Assembly (NCBI RefSeq): GCF_029813835.1
Contig: NZ_JARVKV010000008.1
Location: 102,386 to 166,385, forward strand
Length of the DNA stretch: 64,000 bases
Source: Streptomyces sp. DH37
Lineage (GTDB): Bacteria > Actinomycetota > Actinomycetes > Streptomycetales > Streptomycetaceae
Direction of reading: 5' to 3'
The stretch's first letter is position 1; each line of letters starts with the position of its first letter. Positions 53,693 to 62,153 of the stretch are shown one piece after another. Below the pieces are notes generated by a model. That model was not told the DNA's origin. It did not search any database and saw only the letters and a list, made by a program, of their open reading frames with translations. Made by a program: the position numbers and the translations under genes.

Positions 53693-53745
53693 CGGCACGA
53701 CTCCTTTCCACGGGGGTGATCGTCCGGGGCCAGCCTATGCCCTTG

Positions 53746-53762
53746 TTGCGAATAACTTGCAA
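53746..53762. promoter_or_regulatory. Nur-box upstream of sodF
   Basis: TTGCGAATAACTTGCAA fits the Nur consensus TTGCAA-N5-TTGCAA with one mismatch and lies 53 bases from the sodF start, in an AT-rich promoter stretch. Confidence 0.8.
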
Positions 53763-53954
53763 CAACTATTGATATGCAGCAGCATGATCCGGCGACGGGG
53801 CCGGCCCGTCGGCTTTCGAGGGCACGACCCCGCTTACGGGTGCGTTCCCTCCGAAAGGTGATCGTCTTCTCACCCGGCGCCCGCCGGTCCGGCCGGCCCC
53901 GCGCGACCACCGCGCCGCCCCGGTGCCGAACCGGACCCGTTCGCCGGCCCGTTC

Positions 53955-54446
53955 GCGCACATCGTCGGGGACCGCGCCCAGGCCAGGCCCGGGTTCACGG
54001 AGTCGTGGCGGGAACGGCTCGGGCGGATCGGCGTGGCCTCCCCGGGCGTCAACTACCGGACGCCGGAGGAGGTCATGGCGGAAGCCGAGCCGGTCATCCG
54101 GGCCGTGCTCCCGGACGCCGACGTCCCGGCCCCCATCCGCGGCAGCGGCGTCCCCGTCGTCCACGGATCCGTTTCGGAGCCGGACGCGGCTCGGCACCTG
54201 GCTCGCCGAGCACGCCGACGGGACCGCCTGCGTCATCGGCGGTCCCGCGTTCCGGGCGACCTCCCGCGTCCGGTCGCCGGCCCCGGAGCTGTCGAAGGGG
54301 CTCGAGTTCGGCCTGGTCGTCCTCGCCGACCCGGAGGAGTTCGGCGAGGACGGCGAGGGCGGCGAGGGAGCGGTCGACCGCTACGTCGCGATGACCCGGG
54401 CGACCCGGCAGCTCGTCGCCCTCACGAGCTCCCGACGCCGGCCGGA
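53955..54446 (+). pseudogene. Remnant of helR (RNA-polymerase-recycling HelD-like ATPase)
   Basis: One frame gives AHIVGDRAQARPGFTESWRE, VNYRTPEEVMAEAEPVIRA and VPVVHGSVSE. After about 54180 the match moves to another frame: GTWLAEHADGTACVIGG, PELSKGLEFGLVVLADPEEF, AVDRYVAMTRATRQLV. These are the last third of HelR, the ATPase that removes RNA polymerase from DNA and gives rifamycin tolerance. The N-terminal two thirds, with the P-loop, are missing. Confidence 0.7.
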
Positions 54447-54565
54447 CGAGCGCCCGCCGCCGACCGGGAGGGACGGCGGCGGGCGGTGGGCCCGGCGGGC
54501 GGCGGTCTCCCCCGGCCACGGTGCCGCGCCCGGACGACCTCCGGCGCCAGGCGTGCCGGAGGCGT

Positions 54566-55465
54566 TCAGGGGGTGGTGAACCTCAGCACGGCGCCGTCCT
54601 CGTTCTGCGCGACCACGGTCACGGCGAGGACGTCGCCGAACCTGGCCACGCCGCCCTGGCCGCCCAGCCGCATCACGCCGGTCGGCGTCCGGAAGGTGAC
54701 GGACTCGTCCGCCGCGGAGACGTTCACGGTCAGCCCGTTCGCCGTGATGTCCACCGGCGAGGTCACCAGGACCTCGCACTCGCCGTCCGCGCAGGCCCCG
54801 GTCCGCTTGCCGTCCGCCGCCCTCGGCAGCGGGCCGGAGGGGTCGGGGGCGGGCGGGGCCGTCCCCTCGGAGGGCTTCCAGCCCGGGGCGCACTGCTCCG
54901 CGTGCCGGCGCGCGGCCGCCAGCCGCGGCTCCTCCTTCGCCAGTGTCGGCAGGTCCGGCTCCGGCGGGGTGAGGGACTGCACGAGCGCGTCGACGTCCGC
55001 GGCACTGCCCTCGGCGTCGTCGAAGGCCGCGGACGGGGACACCCCGTCGAGTTCGGTCACGACGCCCTTCACCTTCTTCAACCAGGCGTCGAGCAGCCGG
55101 TCGGCCGCGGGCACTCCCGACGAGCCGAGATCCTCCAGATCACGCTCCACGTCCTCCACCGCCCACGACGTCCGGGAGATGTAGCCGGCGGCGAGGTGCT
55201 CGGCGGGCGAACCGGCCCCGTCCGGGTTCCGTATCTCCTTCAGGTCCGCCGCGCTGTCCGCCCGGAGTTCCTCGAGCGCGGCCGTGGACCCGCACATGCC
55301 GCCGACCCACTCCACCAGCTCCCCGGACGGCGGCCGTGTCGGCGCCGGTTCGGCGGACCCCCTGTCCGGCGTGCCGGACCTCCCGTCCGCCCCGCCCCCG
55401 CAGGCGCCGGCGGCCAGCACCAGCCCGGCGGCCGCCACGGCGGCGCTCACCCTCCTGCCGAACAT
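54566..55465 (-). CDS. Secreted lipoprotein of unknown function
   Basis: 299 aa. An Arg-containing signal and a lipobox (AAGLVLAAGACGGG) put the mature Cys near residue 23. The mature protein has an Asp/Glu-rich helical region (~45-195) and a C-terminal strand-rich domain (LVTSPVDITANGLTVNVSAA, then VVAQNEDGAVLRFTTP). I do not recognise a family. A single gene, convergent with the helR remnant. Confidence 0.7.
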   Translation of the reverse strand: MFGRRVSAAVAAAGLVLAAGACGGGADGRSGTPDRGSAEPAPTRPPSGELVEWVGGMCGSTAALEELRADSAADLKEIRNPDGAGSPAEHLAAGYISRTSWAVEDVERDLEDLGSSGVPAADRLLDAWLKKVKGVVTELDGVSPSAAFDDAEGSAADVDALVQSLTPPEPDLPTLAKEEPRLAAARRHAEQCAPGWKPSEGTAPPAPDPSGPLPRAADGKRTGACADGECEVLVTSPVDITANGLTVNVSAADESVTFRTPTGVMRLGGQGGVARFGDVLAVTVVAQNEDGAVLRFTTP

Positions 55466-55583
55466 CCCACGACCTCTCTCCCGCGGCTCCCCGCGCTGCG
55501 GAACCGTCCTGCGGGGCCGGATGCCCGGCGCCGTGCTCCCAGTTCAGCGGGGCGCGCATTGTTCGGTCACCCGGTCCGCGGCC

Positions 55584-55628
55584 GTGAACAACGTGGACAA
55601 CGTGAACGACGTGCACAACGTGCACAAC
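55584..55628. repeat. 9-bp tandem repeat
   Basis: Five copies of GTGNACRAC (GTGAACAAC, GTGGACAAC, GTGAACGAC, GTGCACAAC twice) in the gap between the lipoprotein start and the WD40 gene end. Confidence 0.8.
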
Positions 55629-55694
55629 GCCCGGTGGCCGGGCGGGCCGGGTGCGGCCGCCCCGGCGGCGGCCGCGCCGGCCACTGCGCCGGGA

Positions 55695-58600
55695 TCACCC
55701 GCCGGACACGGCCCCGCCCGCCCCGCACGCCTCCCGGTAGCCGAGTCGCGGCAGGTGCTCCTCCCAGGCGGCGCGGGTGAGGACGCCGCCGGTGCGGTCG
55801 CAGACGTAGTCCGCCGCGCGGTCCGTCTCCAGGATCCACACCCGGGCCGTCAGGTCGTAGCCGGCGGAGGCGAGGGCGTCGCCGTCCGGGCTGAACGCGA
55901 CGGAGGTGACGGTCCGGAGGTGGCCGGTCAGTTCCCGGCCGGCGGGCTCGGCACGCGCCGGGTCGGCCACGTCCCACAGGCGGACCGTGCTGTCGCCGCT
56001 GCCCGTCGCCAGGGTCTTCCCGTCCGGGGCGAAGGCCACCGAGGTGACGGCGTCCCCGTGGCCGCGCAGCGCCCCGCCGAGCGGCCGTACCCGCTCGGCC
56101 CGCCGTACGTCCCACAGCCGCACCGCACGGTCGTCGCCGCCCGTCGCCAGCGTCTTCCCGTCCGGGGCGAAGGCCACCGCGTTGACCGGCCGGTCGTGCC
56201 CGGTCAGGGCCCCGCCGGCCGGCCTCGCCCGCGCCGGGTCCCGTACGCGCCACAGCCGCGCCGTGCCGTCCTCGCCGCCGCTGGCCAGCGTCTTCCCGTC
56301 CGGGGCGAAGGCCACCGAGGTGACGGCGTCCCCGTGGCCGCGCAGCGCCCCGCCGAGCGGCCGTACCCGCTCGGCCCGCCGTACGTCCCACAGCCGCACC
56401 GTGCCGTCGCGTCCGCCGGTGGCCAGCGTGCGGCCGTCGGGGGCGAACGCGACGGCGGGGGCGCCCCCGGCGTGCGCGTCCAGCGGTTCGCCGAGCGGAG
56501 CGGGACGCTCCGGCACGGAGACGTCCCACAGCCGCACCGTGCCGTCCTTCGAGCCGCCGGCGACCACACGGCCGTCCGGGGCGAAGGCGACGGCCAGCAC
56601 CTCGTCCTCGTGGCCGGTGAGGGGGCGCGGTACGCGGCGGGGGCGGCCCGGCTCGCCCACGTCCCACAGGCGGATCAGCGCGTCGTCGGTGCTGGCGGCG
56701 GCGAGCAGACGGCCGTCGGGGCTGTAGGCGACGGCGGTCAGGGGGTTGGTGAAGTCGGTGAGGACGGTCGGCGGCCGGTGCCAGAGGTGGACGCCGCGGC
56801 CGGCGCCGGTGCCGGCGAGGGTGCGGCCGTCGGGGCTGAAGGCCACCTCCCACACGGCCTCCCCGTGGCCGGTCAGCGGCTCCCCGAGCCGCTGCGGGTA
56901 GGCGGGGTTGGCCACGTTCCACAGGATCGGGGAGTTGTCCTCGCCCGCGGTCGCCAGGGTGCGGCCGTCGGGGCTGAAGGCCACCGACATGACGGGCGCG
57001 GTGTGCTCGGTGAGCGGCTCGCCCAGCGGCCGGAGGCGGCCCGGGTCGGAGGCGTCCCACAGCCGTACGGTCTCGTCGAAGCCGGCCGTGGCCAGCGTCC
57101 GGCCGTCCGGGGAGAAGGCCAGCGTCCAGACGGAGGCGGTGTGCTCGCGCAGCCGCCCGCCGAGGGGGGCGATCCCCTCGCCGCCGAACCTCCACATCCG
57201 CACGGTCCCGTCGAAGCCCGCCGTGGCCAGGGTGTCCCCGTCCGGGGCGAACGCGACGGCGCGGACGCTGCCCGCCTCGGACCCGTCGGCCTCGGCGGGC
57301 TCACCGAGCGGCGCGGGGCGGACCGGATCGCTCAGGTCCCACAGCCGTACGGTCCCGTCGTCGCCGGCGGTGGCCAGCGTGCGGCCGTCGGGGGCGAACG
57401 CGACGGAGACGACGTTCTCCTCGTCGTGGCTCACCAGCGGCCGGCCGACGGCGCGGGGCCGCGCCCGGTCGCGTACGTCCCACAGCTGGACGGCGCCGCC
57501 TTCCCCGGCGGCCACCAGCAGGCCGCCGTCCGGCGGCGCGAAGGCGACCGCGCCGACCGGTCCCGTGCGGAAGCGCAGCGGTTCGCCCAGCGGCCTCCCC
57601 ACGTCCTCCGGCCTGTCCGCCGACCCCGGCCGCACGGCGGTGTCCCACAGCCGCACCGTGCCGTCGTGGCCGCCGCTGGCGAGGGTGCGGCCGTCGGGTG
57701 CGTACGCCACGGAGCTGCCCAGAGCGCCGTGGCCGGGCAGCCGGGTGGCCAGGACCCGGCCCGCGTCCGCGGCCAGCCGGGTCCGCAGGTCCGGGGTGGA
57801 GCGCATGCGGTACGCGGCGACGTCGAGCCGGGCGGCCAGGTCGGCGCGGGTCTCGCGGACCCTGTCGGCCTCGGCGGTGAGGTGGCCGAAGACGGCGCCG
57901 TCCCGTTCGGCCTGTGCGGCGGAGCGCGCCTGGAGGGCGACGACGGCGGTGCCGGTGGCGAGCAGCACGAGCGCGGCGAGTGCGGCCACGACCGTACGGC
58001 GCAGTCGCGCGGCGCGGTGCCGGCGCCGGAGCGACGCGGTGAGGAAGTCCCGTTCCAGCGGCGTCAGTTCGTCGCCGCGGTGGTCCTCGCGGTCCTCCCG
58101 CGCGGTGCCGTGCGGCCGGGCGGCGCCCCGGGGGAAGGCGTCGCGGGCGGCGTCCAGACGGGAGCCGGCGTACAGCGCGGCGTTCTCCCGGCCGAGTGCC
58201 TGCCAGGTGCGGGCCGCCTCGGAGAGCGAGCGGTGGACGCGCAGCCGGTCGCGTTCGGCGTCCGTCCATGCGCGCAGGCGGGGCCAGGCGGTGATGAGGG
58301 CCTCGTGGGCGAGGTCGACGGTGCCGTCGTCGGAGGTGATGAGGCGGGCGCGGGCCAGGCGTTCCAGTACCACCCGGGTGTCGGCGGCACCGCCGAAGTC
58401 GAGCTCCGCGTGCTCGGCGGGGCGGCGCGTGTCGGGTGCGCCGTCGCCGGGGGCGACGAGGCGGAGCAGGATGCGGCGGGCCAGCTCGGCCTGCGGCGCG
58501 GTGAGTTCGCCGTGGACCTGCTCGGCCGTACGGACGATGGCGCCGTGCAGCCCGCCGGCCGCCTCGTACGCGGTCTCGGTCAGGACCCGGCCGCTGCGGT

Positions 58601-59621
58601 GGCGCCAGGTCTCCAGCAGGGCGTGGGACATCATCGGCAGCCCGCCCGGGGCGCCCTCGACCTCGTCCAGCAGGCGGTCGGTCAGGGAGCGTTCGACGAT
58701 CAGACCCTCCGCGGCGGCCGGACGGACGATGGCCTCCCGCAGCTCCCCGCGGCTCATCGGCCCGGCGAGCAGGGTGGCGTCCTGCAACGCGGCGGTGAGG
58801 CCGGGGTGTTCGGCGCAGCGGCCGAGGAAGTCGGCCCGCACCGCGATGACGACGCGCAGCCGGCTGCCGGCGTCGGCGGCGGCGACGAGGCGGTCGATGA
58901 AGGCGTCCCGCTCGGCCGGGTCGGCGCCGAGGGTGTACAGCTCCTCGAACTGGTCGACGATCAGCCAGGTGTCGGCGTCGGTGCCGGGTACGGGCGCGAG
59001 CCGGTCGGCGTGCGTGCGCAGCGGGTCCGCACCGGGCGTGAGGATCCGGACGGCCGCGGGAGCGGCGGCGCGGTCCCCGTTGCCCTCCCCGCTGCCTTCC
59101 CTGCCGCCCTCCCCGCCGCGCGGGGCGCGCAGCCGGGGGATCAGACCGGCGCGCAGCAGTGAGGACTTGCCGCTGCCGGAGGGGCCGAAGACGGCGGTGA
59201 AGCGGTGCTCGCGGTTCAGCCCGACCAGCCGTTCCACGAGCTGGTCGCGGCCGAAGAACAGGTCGGCGTCACCCGGTTCGAACCGGGTCAGGCCGCGGTA
59301 CGGCGGCCGGCGGGTCTCGTCGGCGGCGGCCTCGGCGGCCAGTTCGGCCGACACCCCGCGCCAGCGCCGCTCCCACTCGGCCACGTCGCCGCCGCACGCC
59401 TCCACGTAGGCGAGCGTCACCGCGAGGGTGGGCAGCTGCTTCCCGGCCGCCGCCTGCGACAGGGTGGTCACCCCGTACCGCGCCCGCTGGGCCATCGCCC
59501 GGTACGTGGGCCTCCCCGCGGACTCGCGCAGCGCGCGCAGTCCGGCGGCGAACCGCGGCACCGGCCCGGCCCCCGGATCCAGCCCGCCCTCGGTGCGCCC
59601 CGGCCCCGGTCGTCCCGCCAC
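55695..59621 (-). CDS. STAND-type NTPase with N-terminal HTH and 14 WD40 repeats
   Basis: 1308 aa. Residues ~25-80 form an XRE-like helix-turn-helix ([20 protein letters not shown]). [18 protein letters not shown] leads to the ATPase with Walker [17 protein letters not shown] and Walker [16 protein letters not shown] transmembrane helix follows ([20 protein letters not shown]), then fourteen units of the type [20 protein letters not shown] with LWD, enough for two seven-bladed propellers. Such proteins act as signal-sensing switches or conflict-type sensors. The GTG at 59621 is preceded by a G-rich stretch. It diverges from a membrane-protein operon. Confidence 0.88.
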   Translation of the reverse strand: MAGRPGPGRTEGGLDPGAGPVPRFAAGLRALRESAGRPTYRAMAQRARYGVTTLSQAAAGKQLPTLAVTLAYVEACGGDVAEWERRWRGVSAELAAEAAADETRRPPYRGLTRFEPGDADLFFGRDQLVERLVGLNREHRFTAVFGPSGSGKSSLLRAGLIPRLRAPRGGEGGREGSGEGNGDRAAAPAAVRILTPGADPLRTHADRLAPVPGTDADTWLIVDQFEELYTLGADPAERDAFIDRLVAAADAGSRLRVVIAVRADFLGRCAEHPGLTAALQDATLLAGPMSRGELREAIVRPAAAEGLIVERSLTDRLLDEVEGAPGGLPMMSHALLETWRHRSGRVLTETAYEAAGGLHGAIVRTAEQVHGELTAPQAELARRILLRLVAPGDGAPDTRRPAEHAELDFGGAADTRVVLERLARARLITSDDGTVDLAHEALITAWPRLRAWTDAERDRLRVHRSLSEAARTWQALGRENAALYAGSRLDAARDAFPRGAARPHGTAREDREDHRGDELTPLERDFLTASLRRRHRAARLRRTVVAALAALVLLATGTAVVALQARSAAQAERDGAVFGHLTAEADRVRETRADLAARLDVAAYRMRSTPDLRTRLAADAGRVLATRLPGHGALGSSVAYAPDGRTLASGGHDGTVRLWDTAVRPGSADRPEDVGRPLGEPLRFRTGPVGAVAFAPPDGGLLVAAGEGGAVQLWDVRDRARPRAVGRPLVSHDEENVVSVAFAPDGRTLATAGDDGTVRLWDLSDPVRPAPLGEPAEADGSEAGSVRAVAFAPDGDTLATAGFDGTVRMWRFGGEGIAPLGGRLREHTASVWTLAFSPDGRTLATAGFDETVRLWDASDPGRLRPLGEPLTEHTAPVMSVAFSPDGRTLATAGEDNSPILWNVANPAYPQRLGEPLTGHGEAVWEVAFSPDGRTLAGTGAGRGVHLWHRPPTVLTDFTNPLTAVAYSPDGRLLAAASTDDALIRLWDVGEPGRPRRVPRPLTGHEDEVLAVAFAPDGRVVAGGSKDGTVRLWDVSVPERPAPLGEPLDAHAGGAPAVAFAPDGRTLATGGRDGTVRLWDVRRAERVRPLGGALRGHGDAVTSVAFAPDGKTLASGGEDGTARLWRVRDPARARPAGGALTGHDRPVNAVAFAPDGKTLATGGDDRAVRLWDVRRAERVRPLGGALRGHGDAVTSVAFAPDGKTLATGSGDSTVRLWDVADPARAEPAGRELTGHLRTVTSVAFSPDGDALASAGYDLTARVWILETDRAADYVCDRTGGVLTRAAWEEHLPRLGYREACGAGGAVSGG
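56014..56401. repeat. 112-bp exact direct repeat within the WD40 region
   Basis: 56014-56125 and 56290-56401 are identical base for base and 276 bases (92 codons) apart, so the reading frame is kept. Other blades differ at the DNA level. This points to a recent duplication or gene conversion of two propeller blades. Confidence 0.85.
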
Positions 59622-59813
59622 GTGCCCCCACCCTCGTCCGCTCGCGTCTCCGCCGGGCCGTCACCCAGCGCGCCCGTACGGGTGCCCACGGTAGGAAGCC
59701 GCAGGGGCGGCCGCAACCGGACTCCGGGCGTACCGGCGGACGGGGCACGGGCGTTCACCCGGTCTTCACGGTTCCTCCCGGCCCCTTCGTCTCCGTTCGG
59801 TTCGCGCGCCCGG

Positions 59814-59848
59814 GTTGTTCGGCGCCGGGGGAGGGCCTGCCGAACAAC
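59814..59848. promoter_or_regulatory. Inverted repeat in the divergent promoter region
   Basis: GTTGTTCGGC (59814-59823) and GCCGAACAAC (59839-59848) are perfect 10-base arms around 15 bases, in the 350-base gap between the WD40 gene and the small-protein operon. It may be an operator or an RNA hairpin; the rest of the gap shows no gene. Confidence 0.55.
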
Positions 59849-59972
59849 GGTGTACGGCGGTCGGATGGCCGGGGGACATGGCCGGGACGGGCCATGGAGC
59901 GGCCCGGGCCCGGCGAACGGGGGGCTCGGGCCGCCTCGTCCCCGCACACGCGTGACAGACGGGAGGAGAGGC

Positions 59973-60089
59973 ATGGACGGACGACTTCGCGCCCGGCACC
60001 CCGCCGCGGGGGCCGGTGCGGCCGCGCCCTCGGCGACCGCGGTGAGCGCCGGCCCGGCGCGCCTGCCGGACCGCGGAAGCGCGGGGTGA
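59973..60089 (+). CDS. 38-aa small protein, coupled to the next gene
   Basis: ATG 59973 has a very strong ribosome-binding site (GGGAGGAGAG). The peptide MDGRLRARHPAAGAGAAAPS continues Ala/Pro-rich and ends at a TGA overlapping the next GTG (GTGA). The signals are better than its composition; it may be a leader for coupled translation rather than a functional protein. Confidence 0.45.
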   Translation: MDGRLRARHPAAGAGAAAPSATAVSAGPARLPDRGSAG

Positions 60090-60577
60090 CCGCGGTGCGG
60101 AACTCCCCGTCTCCGCCCGGTGCGGCCGGTCCGCCCGAGACCGCGCGCATGCCCGGGGTCCTCGTCTTCGTCCTCGTGGTCGTCGCCGTGCACGCGCTGG
60201 GCGCGGCCATCGGCGGCTGGGCGGTCCTCCAGGAGAACCACGGCAGGCGGGAGCACGGGCAGGAACCGCTCATGCCGATGGGCGTGGCCTGGTTCGTGGC
60301 ACTGTTCGGCTGGGGGACGGCGGTGCTCCAGTCCGTCTGCGTCGTACGGGCCCGGAAGCGCCGCCCCTGGATCCGTGCGGTGCTCGCCGTGTGGCTGGTC
60401 CTGGTGGCGTTCTCGACGGCCCTCGCCCTCATCGGCTCGCTGGCCGCCGGCTCGCCCGGCCTCGGGATGCTCGTGGTCCTCGGCGTCGATGTGGCGGCCC
60501 TGTGGGTGGTGCTCGGCGAGACCGCCCGCCGCTGGTTCTCCGTGCGCGGCCCGTCGTCCGCCTCGGCTCGGGGGTGA
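60086..60577 (+). CDS. Small four-helix membrane protein
   Basis: 163 aa with four predicted membrane segments (VLVFVLVVVAVHALGAAIGG; VAWFVALFGWGTAVLQSVCV; VLAVWLVLVAFSTALALIGS; LGMLVVLGVDVAALWVVLG). I do not recognise the family. GTG 60086 overlaps the small upstream ORF; GTG 60095 is an alternative. The next gene starts 6 bases after its stop, so the two probably act together. Confidence 0.65.
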   Translation: MTAVRNSPSPPGAAGPPETARMPGVLVFVLVVVAVHALGAAIGGWAVLQENHGRREHGQEPLMPMGVAWFVALFGWGTAVLQSVCVVRARKRRPWIRAVLAVWLVLVAFSTALALIGSLAAGSPGLGMLVVLGVDVAALWVVLGETARRWFSVRGPSSASARG

Positions 60578-60583
60578 TCGCCC

Positions 60584-62026
60584 GTGGACCACCCGACGCA
60601 CGGTCCCCGCCGGCCGCCCGCCGAACCGCCGGAGCCGTCCGGGGCCCCGGTCCCGCGCGACCCCGTGGCGGCCGCGCTCGGCAACGCCTCGCTGCTCGGC
60701 ATCGGTTACCTGCTGCTGGGCCGCCCGCGGCTCGCCGCGCTCGCCGCGCTCGGCACGGTCGTGCTCCTCGGCCTCACCGCCTCGGCCGCCGCGACCTGGT
60801 GCGAGACGCTGCTGCTCCTGTGGTGGGCGGCCGGCACCGCCCACGGCTGGCTCCTGGCACGCGGACGCGCGGAGCACGCCGTACGGCGCGGGCAGCGCGC
60901 GGGGGCACTCGCCGTCACGGTCGCGGTGCTGCTGACCGCCGCGCTGCTGCGAGCCGGCGCGTACGGGATCGAGGACCGCGTGGACGAGGCCCGTGAGGAC
61001 GGCGACTGCGAGGAGGCCGTGGCCGCGCAGGGCGAGGTGTGGTTCGGCCACCGGCTGGCGGGCGCACCGGTGGTCGGGCACGGCGACGCGGTGGTGGAGG
61101 CGTGCCGCCGGCTGGAGCAGGCGGCGTCCGCGCTGGCCGACGCCGGACGGAACGGGGACACCGAGGAGTTGGAGCGGGGCTTCGGCATCCTCGCCCGCGT
61201 CCTGAGGGAGCCCGGCAACGAGGAGACCGTCGGGACGGTCCTGGACGCCTTCCTCGACGGCCTGCCCACCGGGGACCCCTGCCGCACCGCCGACACCGCC
61301 GACTGGCTCCGCCACCGCGACCCCGGCCACCCCGTGCTGGACCGGTCCGCCGACGCCGCGACGCGCACGGAACCCGCCGCGCTGGTGGAGTGCGGCGACG
61401 ACCTGATGGACGAGGACGACTGGCGGCAGGCGCGGGCGCGCTACCAGCGCCTCCTCGACGCGTACCCGGATGACCCGCGCGCGGACGAGGCGCGCGGCGG
61501 TGTGGAGAAGGCCACCCTCGCCATCGAACTGGACACGGTGCGCCGCCTGATCGGGAAGACGTTCGACGCGAAGTCCGGCTACTGCGACGCACCCGCCGGG
61601 TACCGCGGCGCCCCGCCGTACCGCAAGGGGCTCAACCGCGCGGTGTTCCTCGGCGACACCGAGTACACCGGGAAGCTCCCGGACGGCTGGCGCGCCGACG
61701 ACCCGGCCGAGGCCGCGCTCGTGGTCTGCGCGGGCAGGGCGGAGAACGGGGCCGCCGTCGAGACCTGCCACTACGAGAACGACAGGTTCGCGCACCTTCC
61801 CCACGAAGTGACCTTCCACAAGGTCAGGATTCCGCTGAAGGTCTACGAGCTGCGCACCGGAAAGCGCGTCGACCCGCGCGAGGTGCAGATCGGCGGCGGA
61901 AGCTGCCCGAGGGTCCTGCGCTACGAGTACTACGGCGCGTACGACTACGGGCCGGGGAGCGACCGGTTCGTCTCCACCACCACGTCCGGCGTACGGGACG
62001 CCTTCCGGCCGGTCGTCCGACGGTGA
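60584..62026 (+). CDS. Membrane-anchored protein with TPR-like region
   Basis: 480 aa from GTG 60584. A Pro-rich start is followed by hydrophobic segments to about residue 130 (LGIGYLLLGRPRLAALAALG, AGALAVTVAVLLTAALLRAG). Next come an external Asp/Glu-rich helical part, one TPR-like unit (WRQARARYQRLLDAYPDDPR), and a C-terminal domain with paired cysteines (YCDAPAGY, VVCAGRAENG, ETCHYEN, GGSCPRVLRYEYYG). Likely a cell-surface protein of unknown role, encoded with the four-helix protein and divergent from the STAND/WD40 gene. Confidence 0.7.
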   Translation: MDHPTHGPRRPPAEPPEPSGAPVPRDPVAAALGNASLLGIGYLLLGRPRLAALAALGTVVLLGLTASAAATWCETLLLLWWAAGTAHGWLLARGRAEHAVRRGQRAGALAVTVAVLLTAALLRAGAYGIEDRVDEAREDGDCEEAVAAQGEVWFGHRLAGAPVVGHGDAVVEACRRLEQAASALADAGRNGDTEELERGFGILARVLREPGNEETVGTVLDAFLDGLPTGDPCRTADTADWLRHRDPGHPVLDRSADAATRTEPAALVECGDDLMDEDDWRQARARYQRLLDAYPDDPRADEARGGVEKATLAIELDTVRRLIGKTFDAKSGYCDAPAGYRGAPPYRKGLNRAVFLGDTEYTGKLPDGWRADDPAEAALVVCAGRAENGAAVETCHYENDRFAHLPHEVTFHKVRIPLKVYELRTGKRVDPREVQIGGGSCPRVLRYEYYGAYDYGPGSDRFVSTTTSGVRDAFRPVVRR

Positions 62027-62050
62027 CCGGGGGCCGGGCCCCCGGTCACC
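62022..62050. terminator. Very strong bidirectional terminator
   Basis: GGTGACCGGGGGC (62022-62034) pairs perfectly with GCCCCCGGTCACC (62038-62050) around CGG. It includes the stop codon of the plus-strand gene and faces the convergent NRPS gene. Confidence 0.85.
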
Positions 62051-62153
62051 GGCCCCCGGCCCCGGGGGCGGGTACGGCGGGCACCGCCTCGTGGCCGCGT
62101 CTCCCCCGGAGCGCGGGCGCGCGGTGCCGCCCCGCGACCGCCGCGGTTCCCGC

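Noticed and set aside
55284..59162. A 1292-codon plus-strand frame opposite the STAND/WD40 gene
   Set aside because: Regular repeats in it only mirror the WD40 units of the real gene; no start signal and no recognisable domain.
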